The notes beneath the pieces were generated by a model. It made no database searches, was not told the DNA's origin, and saw only the letters and a program-made list of their open reading frames with translations. This document shows positions 44,562 through 53,452 of a stretch of DNA of 64,000 nt, piece by piece. The number at the start of each line of letters is the position of its first letter. The stretch's first letter is position 1. Made by a program: the position numbers and the translations under genes. This stretch comes from Pseudomonas haemolytica (GTDB lineage: Bacteria > Pseudomonadota > Gammaproteobacteria > Pseudomonadales > Pseudomonadaceae): the NCBI RefSeq assembly GCF_009659625.1, contig NZ_VOIW01000001.1, positions 744,001-808,000 on the forward strand, read 5' to 3'.

Positions 44562-45173
44562 ATGCAAGCAGCACAACATTACCGCTGGGGCTTCAAGGCT
44601 GCGGCTTTGCTACTGATCAGCACAGTGCTGAGCGGTTGCGGCATCAACAACATCCCGACCCTGGATGAACAGGCCAAGGCGGCCTGGGGCCAGGTGCAGA
44701 ACCAGTACCAACGCCGTGCCGACCTGATCCCCAACCTGGTGGAAGTCGTCAAGGGCTACGCTGCCCATGAGCAAGACACCCTGACCGCCGTGATTGAAGC
44801 GCGGGCCAAAGCCACCTCGATCCAGGTGGATGCCAGCACCCTCGACAACCCCGAAAAACTCAAGCAGTTCCAGCAGGCCCAGGATGGCCTTAGCGGCGCA
44901 CTCAGCCGTTTGATGGTGGTATCCGAGCGCTATCCGGACCTCAAGGCCAACCAGAACTTCCTGGCCTTGCAGTCCCAACTTGAAGGCACCGAGAACCGCA
45001 TCGCCGTGGCCCGTCGTGATTTCATCCAGGCTGTGCAAGCCTACAACACCGAAATTCGCACCTTCCCTGGCCGCCTGTGGCACACCGTGATGTACAGCGA
45101 CTTGCCGATCCGCGCCACGTTTGAAGCCACCAGTGCCGACGCCGATAAAGCGCCGCAAGTGAAGTTCAAATAA
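44562..45173 (+). CDS. lemA: LemA-family lipoprotein
   Basis: The 203-residue protein has a lipoprotein-like signal (LLLISTVLSGCGIN, Cys23) and the LemA core DEQAKAAWGQVQNQYQRRAD with LIPNLVEVVKGYAAHEQDTL, then helical bundles and RNFIQAVQAYN-type DFIQAVQAYNTEIRTFPG. AGGAG precedes the ATG. LemA proteins are membrane-anchored helical proteins of unclear role and often sit with TPM-domain genes, as here. The name LemA is not to be confused with the GacS kinase once called LemA. Confidence 0.88.
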   Translation: MQAAQHYRWGFKAAALLLISTVLSGCGINNIPTLDEQAKAAWGQVQNQYQRRADLIPNLVEVVKGYAAHEQDTLTAVIEARAKATSIQVDASTLDNPEKLKQFQQAQDGLSGALSRLMVVSERYPDLKANQNFLALQSQLEGTENRIAVARRDFIQAVQAYNTEIRTFPGRLWHTVMYSDLPIRATFEATSADADKAPQVKFK

Positions 45174-45191
45174 GGCTGCACTGAGGTGTCG

Positions 45192-45917
45192 ATGCGTTTA
45201 TTACGGATAAGCCTGGCGCTGTGGCTGTTGGCCTGCGTGGGCGTGGCCCAGGCAGCGCTGACCTTCCCGGCGCTGAGTGGGCGCGTGGTGGACAGCGCGC
45301 AGATGCTCGACCCGGCGGTACGCGAGCAACTGACCCAGCAATTGCAGGCGCTGGAGCAAACCTCGGGCGACCAGATCGTGGTGGTCACCGTACCCGACCT
45401 GCAGGGCGTGCCCATTGAAGACTACGGTTATCAATTGGGCCGCCAGTGGGGCATTGGCCAGAAGGGCAAGGACAACGGCGCGCTGCTGCTCGTCGCCCGT
45501 GATGACCGTAAGGTGCGTATCGAAGTCGGTTACGGCCTGGAAGGCGTGCTGACGGATGCGCAATCCTGGGTGATCATCAACCAGGTGATCCTGCCCAAGT
45601 TCAAGGCCGGTAACTTCAGCCAGGGCATCAGCGACGGCGTGGCCGCGATGCTGCAGGTGGTTGGCGGCGAACCCTTGGCAGTGCCTGCCCATGTGGCGGA
45701 TGCGAATTTTGCCAAGGATAATCCCGGGTTCTCCATCGGCCTGTTTATCCTGCTGATCGGCGTGTTGTGGCTGTGTAATCGCCTGGGCTTGCCGGTGGGC
45801 GCAATCCTGCTGGCTATTCTCAGCAGCGGACGCGGCGGCGGTGGGGGAGGCGGTGGCGGCGGTTTCCGGGGCGGCGGCGGTGGTTTTGGCGGCGGCGGGG
45901 CTTCGGGTGGCTGGTAA
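45192..45917 (+). CDS. TPM-domain protein (YgcG family) with Gly-rich C-terminus
   Basis: The 241-residue product has a signal peptide (LALWLLACVGVAQA) and a TPM domain (VVDSAQMLDPAVREQLTQQL, then VEVGYGLEGVL-type VRIEVGYGLEGVLTDAQS). One transmembrane span (IGLFILLIGVLWLCNRLGLP) follows, then a Gly-rich tail ending FGGGGASGGW. The ATG at 45192 is 5 bases after GAGG; a GTG six bases upstream is less suitable. It lies 18 bp after lemA and 31 bp before a second TPM gene, so the three form an operon. Confidence 0.85.
   Translation: MRLLRISLALWLLACVGVAQAALTFPALSGRVVDSAQMLDPAVREQLTQQLQALEQTSGDQIVVVTVPDLQGVPIEDYGYQLGRQWGIGQKGKDNGALLLVARDDRKVRIEVGYGLEGVLTDAQSWVIINQVILPKFKAGNFSQGISDGVAAMLQVVGGEPLAVPAHVADANFAKDNPGFSIGLFILLIGVLWLCNRLGLPVGAILLAILSSGRGGGGGGGGGGFRGGGGGFGGGGASGGW
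45832..45914 (+). repeat. Gly-codon low-complexity tract in the TPM gene
   Basis: The DNA is a run of GGC/GGT/GGG codons that encodes nearly uninterrupted glycine with a few Phe, Arg and Trp. Such tails are common in YgcG/TPM proteins. The tract is prone to slippage. Confidence 0.85.
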
Positions 45918-45948
45918 TGACAATAACGAGAAAAGAGCATCTACAACC

Positions 45949-46566
45949 ATGGCATTACTGACTGAACACGAGCAACGCCAAGTCGCCGAAGCCATCGCCC
46001 GGGTCGAGAAAACCACCGACGCGGAGTTGGTGACGGTGCTGGCTGCGCGGGCCGACGACTACGCCTATATCCCGTTGCTGTGGGCGAGCTTGATCGCGTT
46101 GGTGGTGCCGGGCGTGGTGCATTATTTGTCGGGCTACCTGACCATGTACACCTTGCTGTTGGCGCAATGGGCGACGTTTATTCTGTTGTGCCTGGTGTTC
46201 CGTTTGCCCAAGGTCACCACGCGGCTGATCCCGCGTTCGGTGCGTCATTGGCGCGCGTCCAACCTGGCGCGCCGGCAGTTCCTGGAGCAAAACCTGCACC
46301 ACACCGTGGGCAGCACCGGCGTGCTGATTTTTGTCAGCGAGGCGGAGCGCTATGTGGAAATTCTGGTGGATGACGGGATTTCCAAACACTTGGATGACAG
46401 CAGTTGGGATGTCATCGTCCAGGCGTTTACCCAGCAGGTGAAACAGGGGCAGACGCTGGCCGGGTTCATTGCATGCGTTGAAGCCTGTGGCGAGTTGCTC
46501 AAGGTGCACGTGCCGGTGACGCAGACGCGTAATGAGTTGCCCAATCGCCTGGTTGTACTCGAATAA
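45949..46566 (+). CDS. Second TPM-domain membrane protein
   Basis: The 205-residue protein starts MALLTEHEQRQVAEAIARVE and has two transmembrane spans (about residues 41-83: LWASLIALVVPGVVHYLSGY, then LLAQWATFILLCLVF). A TPM-type domain with VGSTGVLIFVSEAERYVEIL and DDGISKHLDDSSWDVIV follows. It is the smaller partner of the preceding TPM gene and of LemA. Their combined role is unknown, though the three-gene set recurs widely in proteobacteria. Confidence 0.83.
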   Translation: MALLTEHEQRQVAEAIARVEKTTDAELVTVLAARADDYAYIPLLWASLIALVVPGVVHYLSGYLTMYTLLLAQWATFILLCLVFRLPKVTTRLIPRSVRHWRASNLARRQFLEQNLHHTVGSTGVLIFVSEAERYVEILVDDGISKHLDDSSWDVIVQAFTQQVKQGQTLAGFIACVEACGELLKVHVPVTQTRNELPNRLVVLE

Positions 46567-46585
46567 CACGGCTAACGCAGTTCCC

Positions 46586-46679
46586 AATGTGGGAGGGGGC
46601 TTGCTCCCGATGGCGGTGCACCAGTCAATGAATCTGTTGGCTGACACACTGCAATCAGGAGCAAGCCCCCTCCCACATT
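46586..46679. repeat. REPIN-type inverted pair after the TPM genes
   Basis: The 26 bases at 46586-46611 pair with 46654-46679, differing at one position (ATCAGGAGC in place of ATCGGGAGC). Same family as the pair after pcaG. Confidence 0.87.
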
Positions 46680-46787
46680 TGGATCTACAGTGGTTGCTGG
46701 AACTGACCGTTGATCAAATAACCCCGTGCCCTGAGCCCCTATCCCCCCTAAAATGCCCGGCATTCTTTACCCGAGGCGTTTTTGTTC

Positions 46788-48005
46788 ATGTCCGTCACCG
46801 CTCAACCTGCCCGCCCTGCGCCGGATCATCACGCTCAGTTCATCGAACTGCTCAGCACCAGCCTTGCGCAGAACGCTTTTATCAAGCTGGTGCTGGCCAA
46901 GTACGTGGGCGATGAAGCCGAGTTGCAACGGCTGATCATCAAGCAGATTGAGGTCAAGGAGCAGGCGTGCCTGTCCTTCGTCTATCGCTACAAGACCCGC
47001 GACATCACCAAGAACTTCCCCTTGGCCGACGGCGTGGCTGCGATTGCCGAGCTGTTGCCGGCGTCGTTCAAGAACGCGCACTTGCTGTCGCTGACCGACG
47101 AAGCCCAGCTGGAATACAGCAAGAAGAACAAAAGCTCGCTGTTCAAAAGCAAACCGCAGCAACTGCGTGAGGCTCCGTCGGCCGAGCATAACCGTGAGAA
47201 AAACCGCTTCCTTGACCTGAGCCGACCATTCCTCGCCGACCTGGGCGTGACCGACGCCAAGCAGGCGCTGATCCCGTCGATGTCGCGCAAGTGGAAGCAG
47301 ATCAACAAGTTCATCGAAGTGTTCAGCCATGCGCTGACGTCGTCGCCATTGAAGCTCGACCAACCGGTGCGCGTCGCTGATTTCGGGTCGGGCAAGGGCT
47401 ACCTGACCTTCGCCATCCACGATTACCTGCGCAATACCCTCAAGGCCGAGGGCGAGGTCACTGGCGTTGAATTGCGCGAAGACATGGTCACCTTATGCAA
47501 CAGCGCCGCCGCACGCCTGGAACACCCGGGGCTGGTGTTCAAATGCGGGGATGTGCGCAGCGTGGCACCGAGTGAACTGGACGTGATGATCGCCCTGCAT
47601 GCCTGCGACATCGCCACTGACTACGCGATCCACACCGGTATCCGTTCCGGCGCGTCGATCATCATGTGCTCGCCGTGCTGTCACAAGCAGATTCGCCTGC
47701 AGATCCAGAGCCCGGCGCTGCTCAAGCCGATGCTGCAATACGGCCTGCACTTGGGCCAGCAGGCGGAAATGGTCACCGACAGCCTGCGTGCGTTGTTCCT
47801 TGAAGCCTGTGGCTATGAGACCAAGGTGTTCGAGTTCATTTCGTTGGAGCACACCAACAAGAACAAGATGATTCTTGCGGTCAAGCGTGCGGAGCCGGTG
47901 GACAACGCGCAACTGTTGGCGAAAATCCAGGAACTCAAGGCGTTCTACCACATCAGCGAACACTGCCTGGAAACCTTGCTGCGTGCCGATGGGCTATTGA
48001 ACTGA
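46788..48005 (+). CDS. SAM-dependent methyltransferase-like protein with CCHK motif
   Basis: The 405-residue protein has a helical N-terminal half. A class I methyltransferase domain follows, with VADFGSGKGYLTFAIHDYLR as the SAM motif I (about residue 200) and GEVTGVELREDMVTLC as motif II. It then reads MIALHACDIATDYAIHTGI and CSPCCHKQIRLQI, a Cys-Cys-His-Lys arrangement typical of the Methyltransf_32/METTL25-like group. The substrate is unknown and may be RNA. The ATG at 46788 is used; a TTG six bases upstream is possible. A REP pair lies on each side. Confidence 0.8.
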   Translation: MSVTAQPARPAPDHHAQFIELLSTSLAQNAFIKLVLAKYVGDEAELQRLIIKQIEVKEQACLSFVYRYKTRDITKNFPLADGVAAIAELLPASFKNAHLLSLTDEAQLEYSKKNKSSLFKSKPQQLREAPSAEHNREKNRFLDLSRPFLADLGVTDAKQALIPSMSRKWKQINKFIEVFSHALTSSPLKLDQPVRVADFGSGKGYLTFAIHDYLRNTLKAEGEVTGVELREDMVTLCNSAAARLEHPGLVFKCGDVRSVAPSELDVMIALHACDIATDYAIHTGIRSGASIIMCSPCCHKQIRLQIQSPALLKPMLQYGLHLGQQAEMVTDSLRALFLEACGYETKVFEFISLEHTNKNKMILAVKRAEPVDNAQLLAKIQELKAFYHISEHCLETLLRADGLLN

Positions 48006-48017
48006 GCACAGAGCCCT

Positions 48018-48107
48018 TGTGGGAGCGGGCTTGCTCGCGAATGCGCAGTATCAGTCAATAAATTCGGCGACTGACCCACCGCATTCGCGAGCAAGCCCGC
48101 ACCCACA
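48018..48107. repeat. Variant REP inverted pair (GAGCGGGCTTGCTCGCG type)
   Basis: The 28 bases at 48018-48045 pair with 48080-48107 with one mismatch. The core GGGCTTGCTCGCGAATGCG differs from the common GGGGGCTTGCTCCCGAT type, so this is a second REP class of the P. fluorescens group. It separates two convergent genes. Confidence 0.85.
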
Positions 48108-48108
48108 T

Positions 48109-49008
48109 TTAGACTGTGTGCACCTTGGCAATAGGTGCTGGCTGCACTGCCGTCTTGCGCCCCAGCATCACGGTGACAATCACTCCACAGGCAAACAACC
48201 AGGTAATCGGCTCGATATGCTCACCAAAGAACAACGCCGAAAACGCGATGGTGAAGAAGATCTGTAGCAGCTGAATCTGGCTGACTCGCGCAATCCCGCC
48301 CATGGCCAGCCCGGCATACCAGGCGAAGAACCCCAGGAATTGCGAGAACAACGACACGTAGCCAAACGCCCACCAGGTGCTCATGGAGATCGGCCCGTGA
48401 TGCTGCGCCGCCAGGTAGGCCACCGGCCCGATCAACACTGGCGTTGACAGCACCAGCGCCCAACAGATCACCTGCCAGCCGCCCATTTCCTTGGCCAGTC
48501 GACCGCCTTCGGCATAGCCCAGGCCGCCCACGGCAATCGCGCCGAGCATCAGCAAATCCCCTGCCTGAATACTGCCGGCACCGGTAATCAGCGCGTAGCT
48601 CAACACCAAACCACTGCCCAGCGCCGCGCAGGCCCAGAAGGCTTTCGACGGCCGCTCATGGGACAACCATGCCGCATACAGCGCCACGCACAGCGGTTGC
48701 AGGCCGTTGACCAGGGCGCCGTGGGACGCTGGCAAGGTTTGCATGGCCCAGGCCGACAGCACCGGGAAACCGAGGATCACCCCGGCGATCACCAAACACA
48801 GACCGCGTACCTGGCGCCAGGTGGGCCAGCGTTCGCGGCGCCACAACAACAGGGCTGCAGCCGGGATTGCCGCGAACAAGGCTCGCCCCAAACCGTTGAG
48901 CAACGGGTGGATTTCCTGCACCACGATGCGCGTGAAAGGCAGGGTGAGGCTGAAGATGATGACGCCCAGCAGGCCGAGGGCCATGCCGGTGTTTTCGCGC
49001 GAGCTCAT
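48109..49008 (-). CDS. DMT superfamily transporter with EamA domains
   Basis: The 299-residue protein has about ten transmembrane spans in two EamA halves: LGVIIFSLTLPFTRIVVQEI near the N-terminus and SLFSQFLGFFAWYAGLAMGG with ALFFGEHIEPITWLFACGV in the second half. DMT exporters move amino acids or small metabolites. It stands alone between a REP pair and the haem receptor gene. The substrate is unknown. Confidence 0.86.
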   Translation of the reverse strand: MSSRENTGMALGLLGVIIFSLTLPFTRIVVQEIHPLLNGLGRALFAAIPAAALLLWRRERWPTWRQVRGLCLVIAGVILGFPVLSAWAMQTLPASHGALVNGLQPLCVALYAAWLSHERPSKAFWACAALGSGLVLSYALITGAGSIQAGDLLMLGAIAVGGLGYAEGGRLAKEMGGWQVICWALVLSTPVLIGPVAYLAAQHHGPISMSTWWAFGYVSLFSQFLGFFAWYAGLAMGGIARVSQIQLLQIFFTIAFSALFFGEHIEPITWLFACGVIVTVMLGRKTAVQPAPIAKVHTV

Positions 49009-49109
49009 GGGGCGGGACCGGGATCAAGAGGGCTTCAAGGGAAGCCCATCTAGCCACACGTCCCGCCGTTTGCGGGCCTACAGCTGGGTGCGGATTTATC
49101 CGTACAGTT

Positions 49110-51668
49110 TTAGAAGAACCGCGTCACGCTGATCTTCGCATCGCGCCCTTTGGTGTAGGCGCGGTCGCCGCTCAACGCCGGGCGGAAGTTGTTGTTGAAC
49201 AGGTTGTCCACGGTGAAGTTCACCTCGGTGCCTTTGAGGTAAGCCTGCTGCGGTGTCCATTTGGCGAACAGGCCTTGTGTGTTGTAGCGCTTGTTGCCGT
49301 ACTGGTTGTAGAACGCGTCGCCGAGATTGGAACCGGGGCCACCGGAGTATTTGTCGCTGGGCAGGCGGTCGGTAGCGCCGATGAATTGGCCCATCCAGCC
49401 TACTTGGGCATCCCAGGCCGGAATGTTGGTACCCAGTACCAGCACCCATTTGGTCGGCGGAATATCCCGCGCCGCCACATCCGGGCCCCAAGGGTTGGTG
49501 TAGGCGCCTTGGTGCTGGCCTTTGGCATAGGCAAACGACACTGAACCAAACAGGTAGGTGGAGTTATAGATCGACTCCAGCTCGACGCCCTTGATGGTCA
49601 TGCCACCGATATTGCGGTAGTTGGACATCGGCCCCGGCGGGCAGGCGGACGGGATGGTGCCACCGTTGATAGCCTGGTTCTGGCAGCCGACGCCGGTGGC
49701 CTTGAAGATTTCGTCTTCGACTTTGTTGTGGAACAGGGTGGTGCGCAGTTGCAGGTTGTCGTCCTGGGCGATCAGGTTGTCGAAGCTGGTGATGTTGCCC
49801 AGGGTGATCGAGGTGATGCGTTCCGGGTCCAGGTCCACACTGGTGGCGGTACGGCTGCCCACACCTTGCACTTCGTATTGTTCGTCGATCACCGGTGCGC
49901 GCCAGGTCTGACTCCAGTTGGCGAACAGCCCGACATTCGGCGTCACGGTCCAGAACAACGCCAGGCGTGGCGACCAACCGGTGTAGGTGCGGTCGCTGTA
50001 GTCGTGGCCAACTTTGGGATCGGGGTTGTTGTAATAGGGCGCATCGTTGCCTTCGCCACGGTTGCGCACATGGTCATAGCGCAGCGACGGAGTGATGGTC
50101 ACGTCGCCGAGGGTCACCGCGTCTTGGATAAAGAAGCTATTAGTGTCGACCTTGCCGTGGGGCATGAAGCCCGGCTGGAAGTGCCCGTAGTTGTAGCGCT
50201 GGGTGTTATAGGCGGTGCCGGGCATCCACATTTCGGTTTCGCGGATGTGCTTGCGGATTTGCCCGCCGACGGTCACGGCGTGCTGCAAGGGGCCGGTGTC
50301 GAACAAGCTGACGTTGCGGATGTCGAGGTTCTTGTCGGTATAGGACGTATCCATCTTGCGCCCGCCGGTGGCCAACTGGAAAAACGCGGTGGCGTCACGC
50401 TCGTCGGTCTGCTCGGTGTTGGACTGGGAATACTTGATGGTCAAGTCCACCAGCGGGTTGTTCAGGGGCTGGTATTCATACTTGCCGGACCAGGTGGTGT
50501 CGACCGTGTCACGGTGGGCCAGGAAACGCTTCAACGCGCCTTCGTAGCCGTAGCGGTCAATGTTGAACTGGCTGGGTGGCGTCGGATAGCTCGCCGCAGA
50601 GAACGGCGTCCAGCGGTTGCTGTGGGAGCGCGAGTACGACAGGCCGACACTGTGCTCATCGGTGAAATGCGCGTTGACCTTGAACAGCTTGCCGTCCACA
50701 TCCTGGGCGCTGTTGGGCAGGCGCTGGGGGTTGATCGGGTACTCATTATTGTCGTTGGGCAACTTGGCGGCCACCTTCATATCGCCGCCATCGCGTTGGG
50801 TCAGGTAGGCCAGCGCGTCAAAGCGGCCATCGTCGGTACGGCCATACACGGCACCGCTGTAGACCTGTTCATGGTCGTTGCTGGAGTAGCCGTATTTGAG
50901 CATCGCGCCGCTGTTGCGGCCGTCCTTGAGCAGGTCCGGGGCGTCCTTGGTGACCATGTTGACCGTGCCACCGAAGCCGCCATTGCCGGTGAATGGCGAG
51001 TTTGGGCCTTTCTCCACTTCGATGCTCTTGATCAGCTCAGGCTCGATAAACACCGTGCCTTGCTGATAGCGCTCAAAGCCGCTCTTGGAGGCGCCGTCGA
51101 CGGTCATCGGTACGTCTTCTGCATCGCCGAAACCACGAATGTTGATGGTCTGGCCGCCGGGTTTCAACGAGCCGCCCTGGCTGACGCCGGGCAGGGTCTG
51201 CAACAGGCTTGGGATGTTGTTGGACTGGTAGCGGTCGATGTCGGTCTGGGTCAGGGTGGAGCGGTTGACGGTGCTGGAGTTCACTTCGTTACCGGTGCCG
51301 ATCACGCTCAACGTGTCCAGCTGGATCGCGCCACTGTGAGTGGTCTTGCCCTCATCCGGGCGCACGACATAGGTGCTGCCGACCTTGATCAGGGTGAACT
51401 CGCCGTTTTTCAGCAGGGTGCGAATCGCCACTTCCGGTGTGTAGTCACCGTTGAGAGCCGGCGCCTGCAGGTTCTTGAGCAGGCTTTCATCGAACAGTAA
51501 CTGGATCTTCGCCTGTTGTGCCACTTGGCTCAGGGACGTTGCCAGCGACTGGGCCGGCAGTTGCAGCTTGAACGACTCGGCCTGGGCGCCGAGGCTGAAG
51601 GCCAGGCAGGTAGCGATGAGCGTCGGTCGAAGAAACAGGTGCGAAGCGTGGCAAGGCGCGCGAAACAT
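49110..51668 (-). CDS. hxuA: TonB-dependent haem receptor with STN signalling domain (HxuA type)
   Basis: The 852-residue outer-membrane protein has a signal peptide (LIATCLAFSLGAQA), then an STN domain (LQLPAQSLATSLSQVAQQAK, about residues 31-103), a plug with GVSQGGSLKPGGQTINIRGF, and a 22-strand barrel. A WRAPVIDEQYE segment resembles the FRAP motif of haem receptors. STN receptors signal to a FecR-type protein, and the two genes upstream encode that pair. Length and order match the Hxu system of P. aeruginosa. HasR-like is the alternative; no hasA haemophore gene is nearby. Confidence 0.85.
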   Translation of the reverse strand: MFRAPCHASHLFLRPTLIATCLAFSLGAQAESFKLQLPAQSLATSLSQVAQQAKIQLLFDESLLKNLQAPALNGDYTPEVAIRTLLKNGEFTLIKVGSTYVVRPDEGKTTHSGAIQLDTLSVIGTGNEVNSSTVNRSTLTQTDIDRYQSNNIPSLLQTLPGVSQGGSLKPGGQTINIRGFGDAEDVPMTVDGASKSGFERYQQGTVFIEPELIKSIEVEKGPNSPFTGNGGFGGTVNMVTKDAPDLLKDGRNSGAMLKYGYSSNDHEQVYSGAVYGRTDDGRFDALAYLTQRDGGDMKVAAKLPNDNNEYPINPQRLPNSAQDVDGKLFKVNAHFTDEHSVGLSYSRSHSNRWTPFSAASYPTPPSQFNIDRYGYEGALKRFLAHRDTVDTTWSGKYEYQPLNNPLVDLTIKYSQSNTEQTDERDATAFFQLATGGRKMDTSYTDKNLDIRNVSLFDTGPLQHAVTVGGQIRKHIRETEMWMPGTAYNTQRYNYGHFQPGFMPHGKVDTNSFFIQDAVTLGDVTITPSLRYDHVRNRGEGNDAPYYNNPDPKVGHDYSDRTYTGWSPRLALFWTVTPNVGLFANWSQTWRAPVIDEQYEVQGVGSRTATSVDLDPERITSITLGNITSFDNLIAQDDNLQLRTTLFHNKVEDEIFKATGVGCQNQAINGGTIPSACPPGPMSNYRNIGGMTIKGVELESIYNSTYLFGSVSFAYAKGQHQGAYTNPWGPDVAARDIPPTKWVLVLGTNIPAWDAQVGWMGQFIGATDRLPSDKYSGGPGSNLGDAFYNQYGNKRYNTQGLFAKWTPQQAYLKGTEVNFTVDNLFNNNFRPALSGDRAYTKGRDAKISVTRFF

Positions 51669-51742
51669 GAAATCCCCCGGAGCGGCTAAATAGCCAAAAA
51701 GGTGTGCGTATCAAACGCAGACAGGAGGAAGACGGGGCAGGC

Positions 51743-51790
51743 AAAAAAAACCACACATGCGAATGCAAAATATTCTCATGTGTGGTTTTT
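51743..51790. terminator. Intrinsic terminator between the regulatory pair and the receptor
   Basis: CCACACATG (51751-51759) pairs with CATGTGTGG (51777-51785). The minus strand then reads eight T residues, so transcripts from the sigma/FecR genes should mostly stop here. The receptor gene therefore probably has its own HxuI-dependent promoter in 51669-51742. Confidence 0.85.
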
Positions 51791-51795
51791 GCAGG

Positions 51796-52764
51796 CTATT
51801 TGCTTGGCTCGATTCTCACGATGCCATCGGCCGATACCATGGTTTTCACCGGCAATAGCGCGGGCAGGGCATTGAGCAGGGCGTCCGGGTCATTCACGTC
51901 AAGGTTGCCGGACACCTTGAGCTGCGCAATGGCCTTGTTGACCTGCAACGGCGCCTGGGGGCGGTACAGACTCAATTCGTCGATCAGGCTGGCCAGCTCG
52001 CGATTGCGAAACGACAAATGCCCGCTGCGCCAATCAGCCACTTCTTCAGCGCTGAGGGTTTGCTGTTGCAAGGTGCCCTTGGCGTAGTTGTAAACGGCGC
52101 GTTGCCGAGCGCCGAGCAGCGTGACGGGGGTTTTGCCATCCGGCTCGAATGCCACCTGGCCATGGGCAACACTGACCACCAGTTGCTGTGGGCCACGACG
52201 TACATCAAAACCGGTGCCCACCACCCGTACGCTCGATTCGCCAGCTTGCACGTAGAGTGGGCGTTCCTTGTCGGCGGCCACCTCGATATACAGCTGGCCT
52301 TTGTCCAGATGGAGAATGCGTTGATGGGCGTTGAAGTCCACGCGGATGTGGGTGTTGGCATTCACATACAAGGTGCTGCCATCGGGCAGGTTCAATGTGC
52401 GCATGCCCTTGGCATGGGTAGCGACCTGGGTGTGATACAGCTCGCGGGGCGCGCCGATATGCGTGGCCAGCACAGCGCAGAGCAGGGCCGCGGCCACCGC
52501 CAGGGCAGAGCGCCAGAGGGGCGGCTTGCGCTTGGGCAGTGGCACGGGTTTGTTCAGTTGCTGCAATTGGCCCAGGTCGGCCCACAGCTGTTCGAATTCG
52601 GCATAGGCGCGAGCGTGCGCAGGTACCGCTTGCCAGGCGGCAAAGGCTTTGCGGTCGGCACGGCTTGCGTCGTTACGGTTGCGTGCAAACCAGCTGGCGG
52701 CTTGGGCATCGATGGAGTCGCTCGTTTCGATGTCCAGGGCGTCGGTGTCGCTCAGGCGGTTCAT
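51796..52764 (-). CDS. hxuR: FecR-type transmembrane sigma regulator (HxuR type)
   Basis: The 322-residue protein has a cytoplasmic N-terminal anti-sigma region with ASWFARNRNDASRADRKAFA (DUF4880-like), one transmembrane span (SALAVAAALLCAVLATHIG, about residues 87-105), and a periplasmic FecR domain (LPDGSTLYVNANTHIRVDF, GTGFDVRRG). The C-terminus receives the signal from the receptor STN domain. The ATG at 52764 overlaps the sigma gene stop (ATGA). It holds the sigma factor and releases it when the receptor is loaded. Confidence 0.9.
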   Translation of the reverse strand: MNRLSDTDALDIETSDSIDAQAASWFARNRNDASRADRKAFAAWQAVPAHARAYAEFEQLWADLGQLQQLNKPVPLPKRKPPLWRSALAVAAALLCAVLATHIGAPRELYHTQVATHAKGMRTLNLPDGSTLYVNANTHIRVDFNAHQRILHLDKGQLYIEVAADKERPLYVQAGESSVRVVGTGFDVRRGPQQLVVSVAHGQVAFEPDGKTPVTLLGARQRAVYNYAKGTLQQQTLSAEEVADWRSGHLSFRNRELASLIDELSLYRPQAPLQVNKAIAQLKVSGNLDVNDPDALLNALPALLPVKTMVSADGIVRIEPSK

Positions 52765-53300
52765 TCTGGCTGCTCCGTGCCGGGGTCGGGTTGAAGGCGT
52801 CGCTTGCAATGCAGCAGGGCAAAGGCGATGTGCTTTTCTACCATGCTGGTCGAAATGCCCATGCGCTCGGCGATCTGCGCCTGGCTCAAGCCTTCGAAGC
52901 GGTGCAGCATAAGGGCTTCTCGCCGGCGGGGCGAGAGTTGGGCGAGGACTTCTTTCAATTGTTCCAGGCGTTGCAGGCGAAGGGTGACGGCCATGGGGTC
53001 GTTCTGCTCGTCGGTGACCGGCTCGGCATCCATTTCGGACTGATCGGGGTGGACGCTCTGTCGTACCTTCTGTTTGCGCCAGTGATCGCGCAGCAGGTTG
53101 CGCGCCATCTGGAACAGAAACGCCCGTGGCTGCTCGACCTTGGCCCGGTCGCGGTAGCCCAGCCATTGGGTAAAGACATCCTGGGTCATGTCCGCCGCGT
53201 CGCTGGCGTTGTCCGTGCGTTTACGCAGGAAATACAGAATATCTGCATAAAACCCGCGACAGGCATCGGCCGACGACGGGTCGGGCTTGGGACGAGACAT
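52761..53300 (-). CDS. hxuI: ECF sigma factor, iron-starvation (FecI/HxuI) type
   Basis: The 179-residue sigma factor has region 2 (RKRTDNASDAADMTQDVFTQ, then PRAFLFQMARNLLRDHWRKQ) and region 4 (LSPRRREALMLHRFEGLSQA, then MGISTSMVEKHIAFALLHCK). It would direct RNA polymerase to the receptor promoter. A Fur-box-like sequence at 53350-53368 lies 50 bp upstream, so expression should need iron limitation. It is the first of the hxuI-hxuR pair. Confidence 0.9.
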   Translation of the reverse strand: MSRPKPDPSSADACRGFYADILYFLRKRTDNASDAADMTQDVFTQWLGYRDRAKVEQPRAFLFQMARNLLRDHWRKQKVRQSVHPDQSEMDAEPVTDEQNDPMAVTLRLQRLEQLKEVLAQLSPRRREALMLHRFEGLSQAQIAERMGISTSMVEKHIAFALLHCKRRLQPDPGTEQPE

Positions 53301-53349
53301 GGATATCCTTCTTGACGAAGCACGGCGTGGAAAAGCCGTGAATGATATC

Positions 53350-53368
53350 GAGAATTATTGTCATTTGT
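53350..53368 (-). promoter_or_regulatory. Fur-box-like site upstream of hxuI
   Basis: The plus strand reads GAGAATTATTGTCATTTGT, which agrees with the 19-bp Fur consensus GATAATGATAATCATTATC at 12 positions, including the central ATTGTCATT-like part. It lies 50 bp before the sigma gene. Iron repression of the signalling pair is expected. Confidence 0.65.
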
Positions 53369-53397
53369 CTCTATTTAAAGGCTGTACTCAATTCAAA

Positions 53398-53440
53398 TGT
53401 GGGAGGGGGCAAGTCGAATCGTCGCACCGCCCCTCCCACA
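53398..53440. repeat. Degenerate REP hairpin downstream of the DapA-like gene
   Basis: TGTGGGAGGGG (53398-53408) pairs with CCCCTCCCACA (53430-53440) around a 21-base loop. It retains only the outer part of the REP core and may serve as terminator of the minus-strand DapA-like gene. Confidence 0.65.
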
Positions 53441-53452
53441 GGGGAGCTGATT

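Noticed and set aside
45841..45948. N-terminal extension of the second TPM protein
   Set aside because: It is the frame-shifted reading of the Gly tract of the preceding gene; the ATG at 45949 gives the family start.
49728..51500. A 590-codon open frame opposite the TonB receptor
   Set aside because: Antisense to a receptor with clear signal, STN, plug and barrel features; no domain of its own.
51757..51777. Fur box within the terminator loop before hxuA
   Set aside because: Only about 11 of 19 positions match the consensus, and the sequence is explained by the terminator hairpin loop.
49110..53300. Naming the haem system hasR-hasS-hasI
   Set aside because: No hasA haemophore or hasDEF genes are near, and receptor length and gene order fit the Hxu system better.
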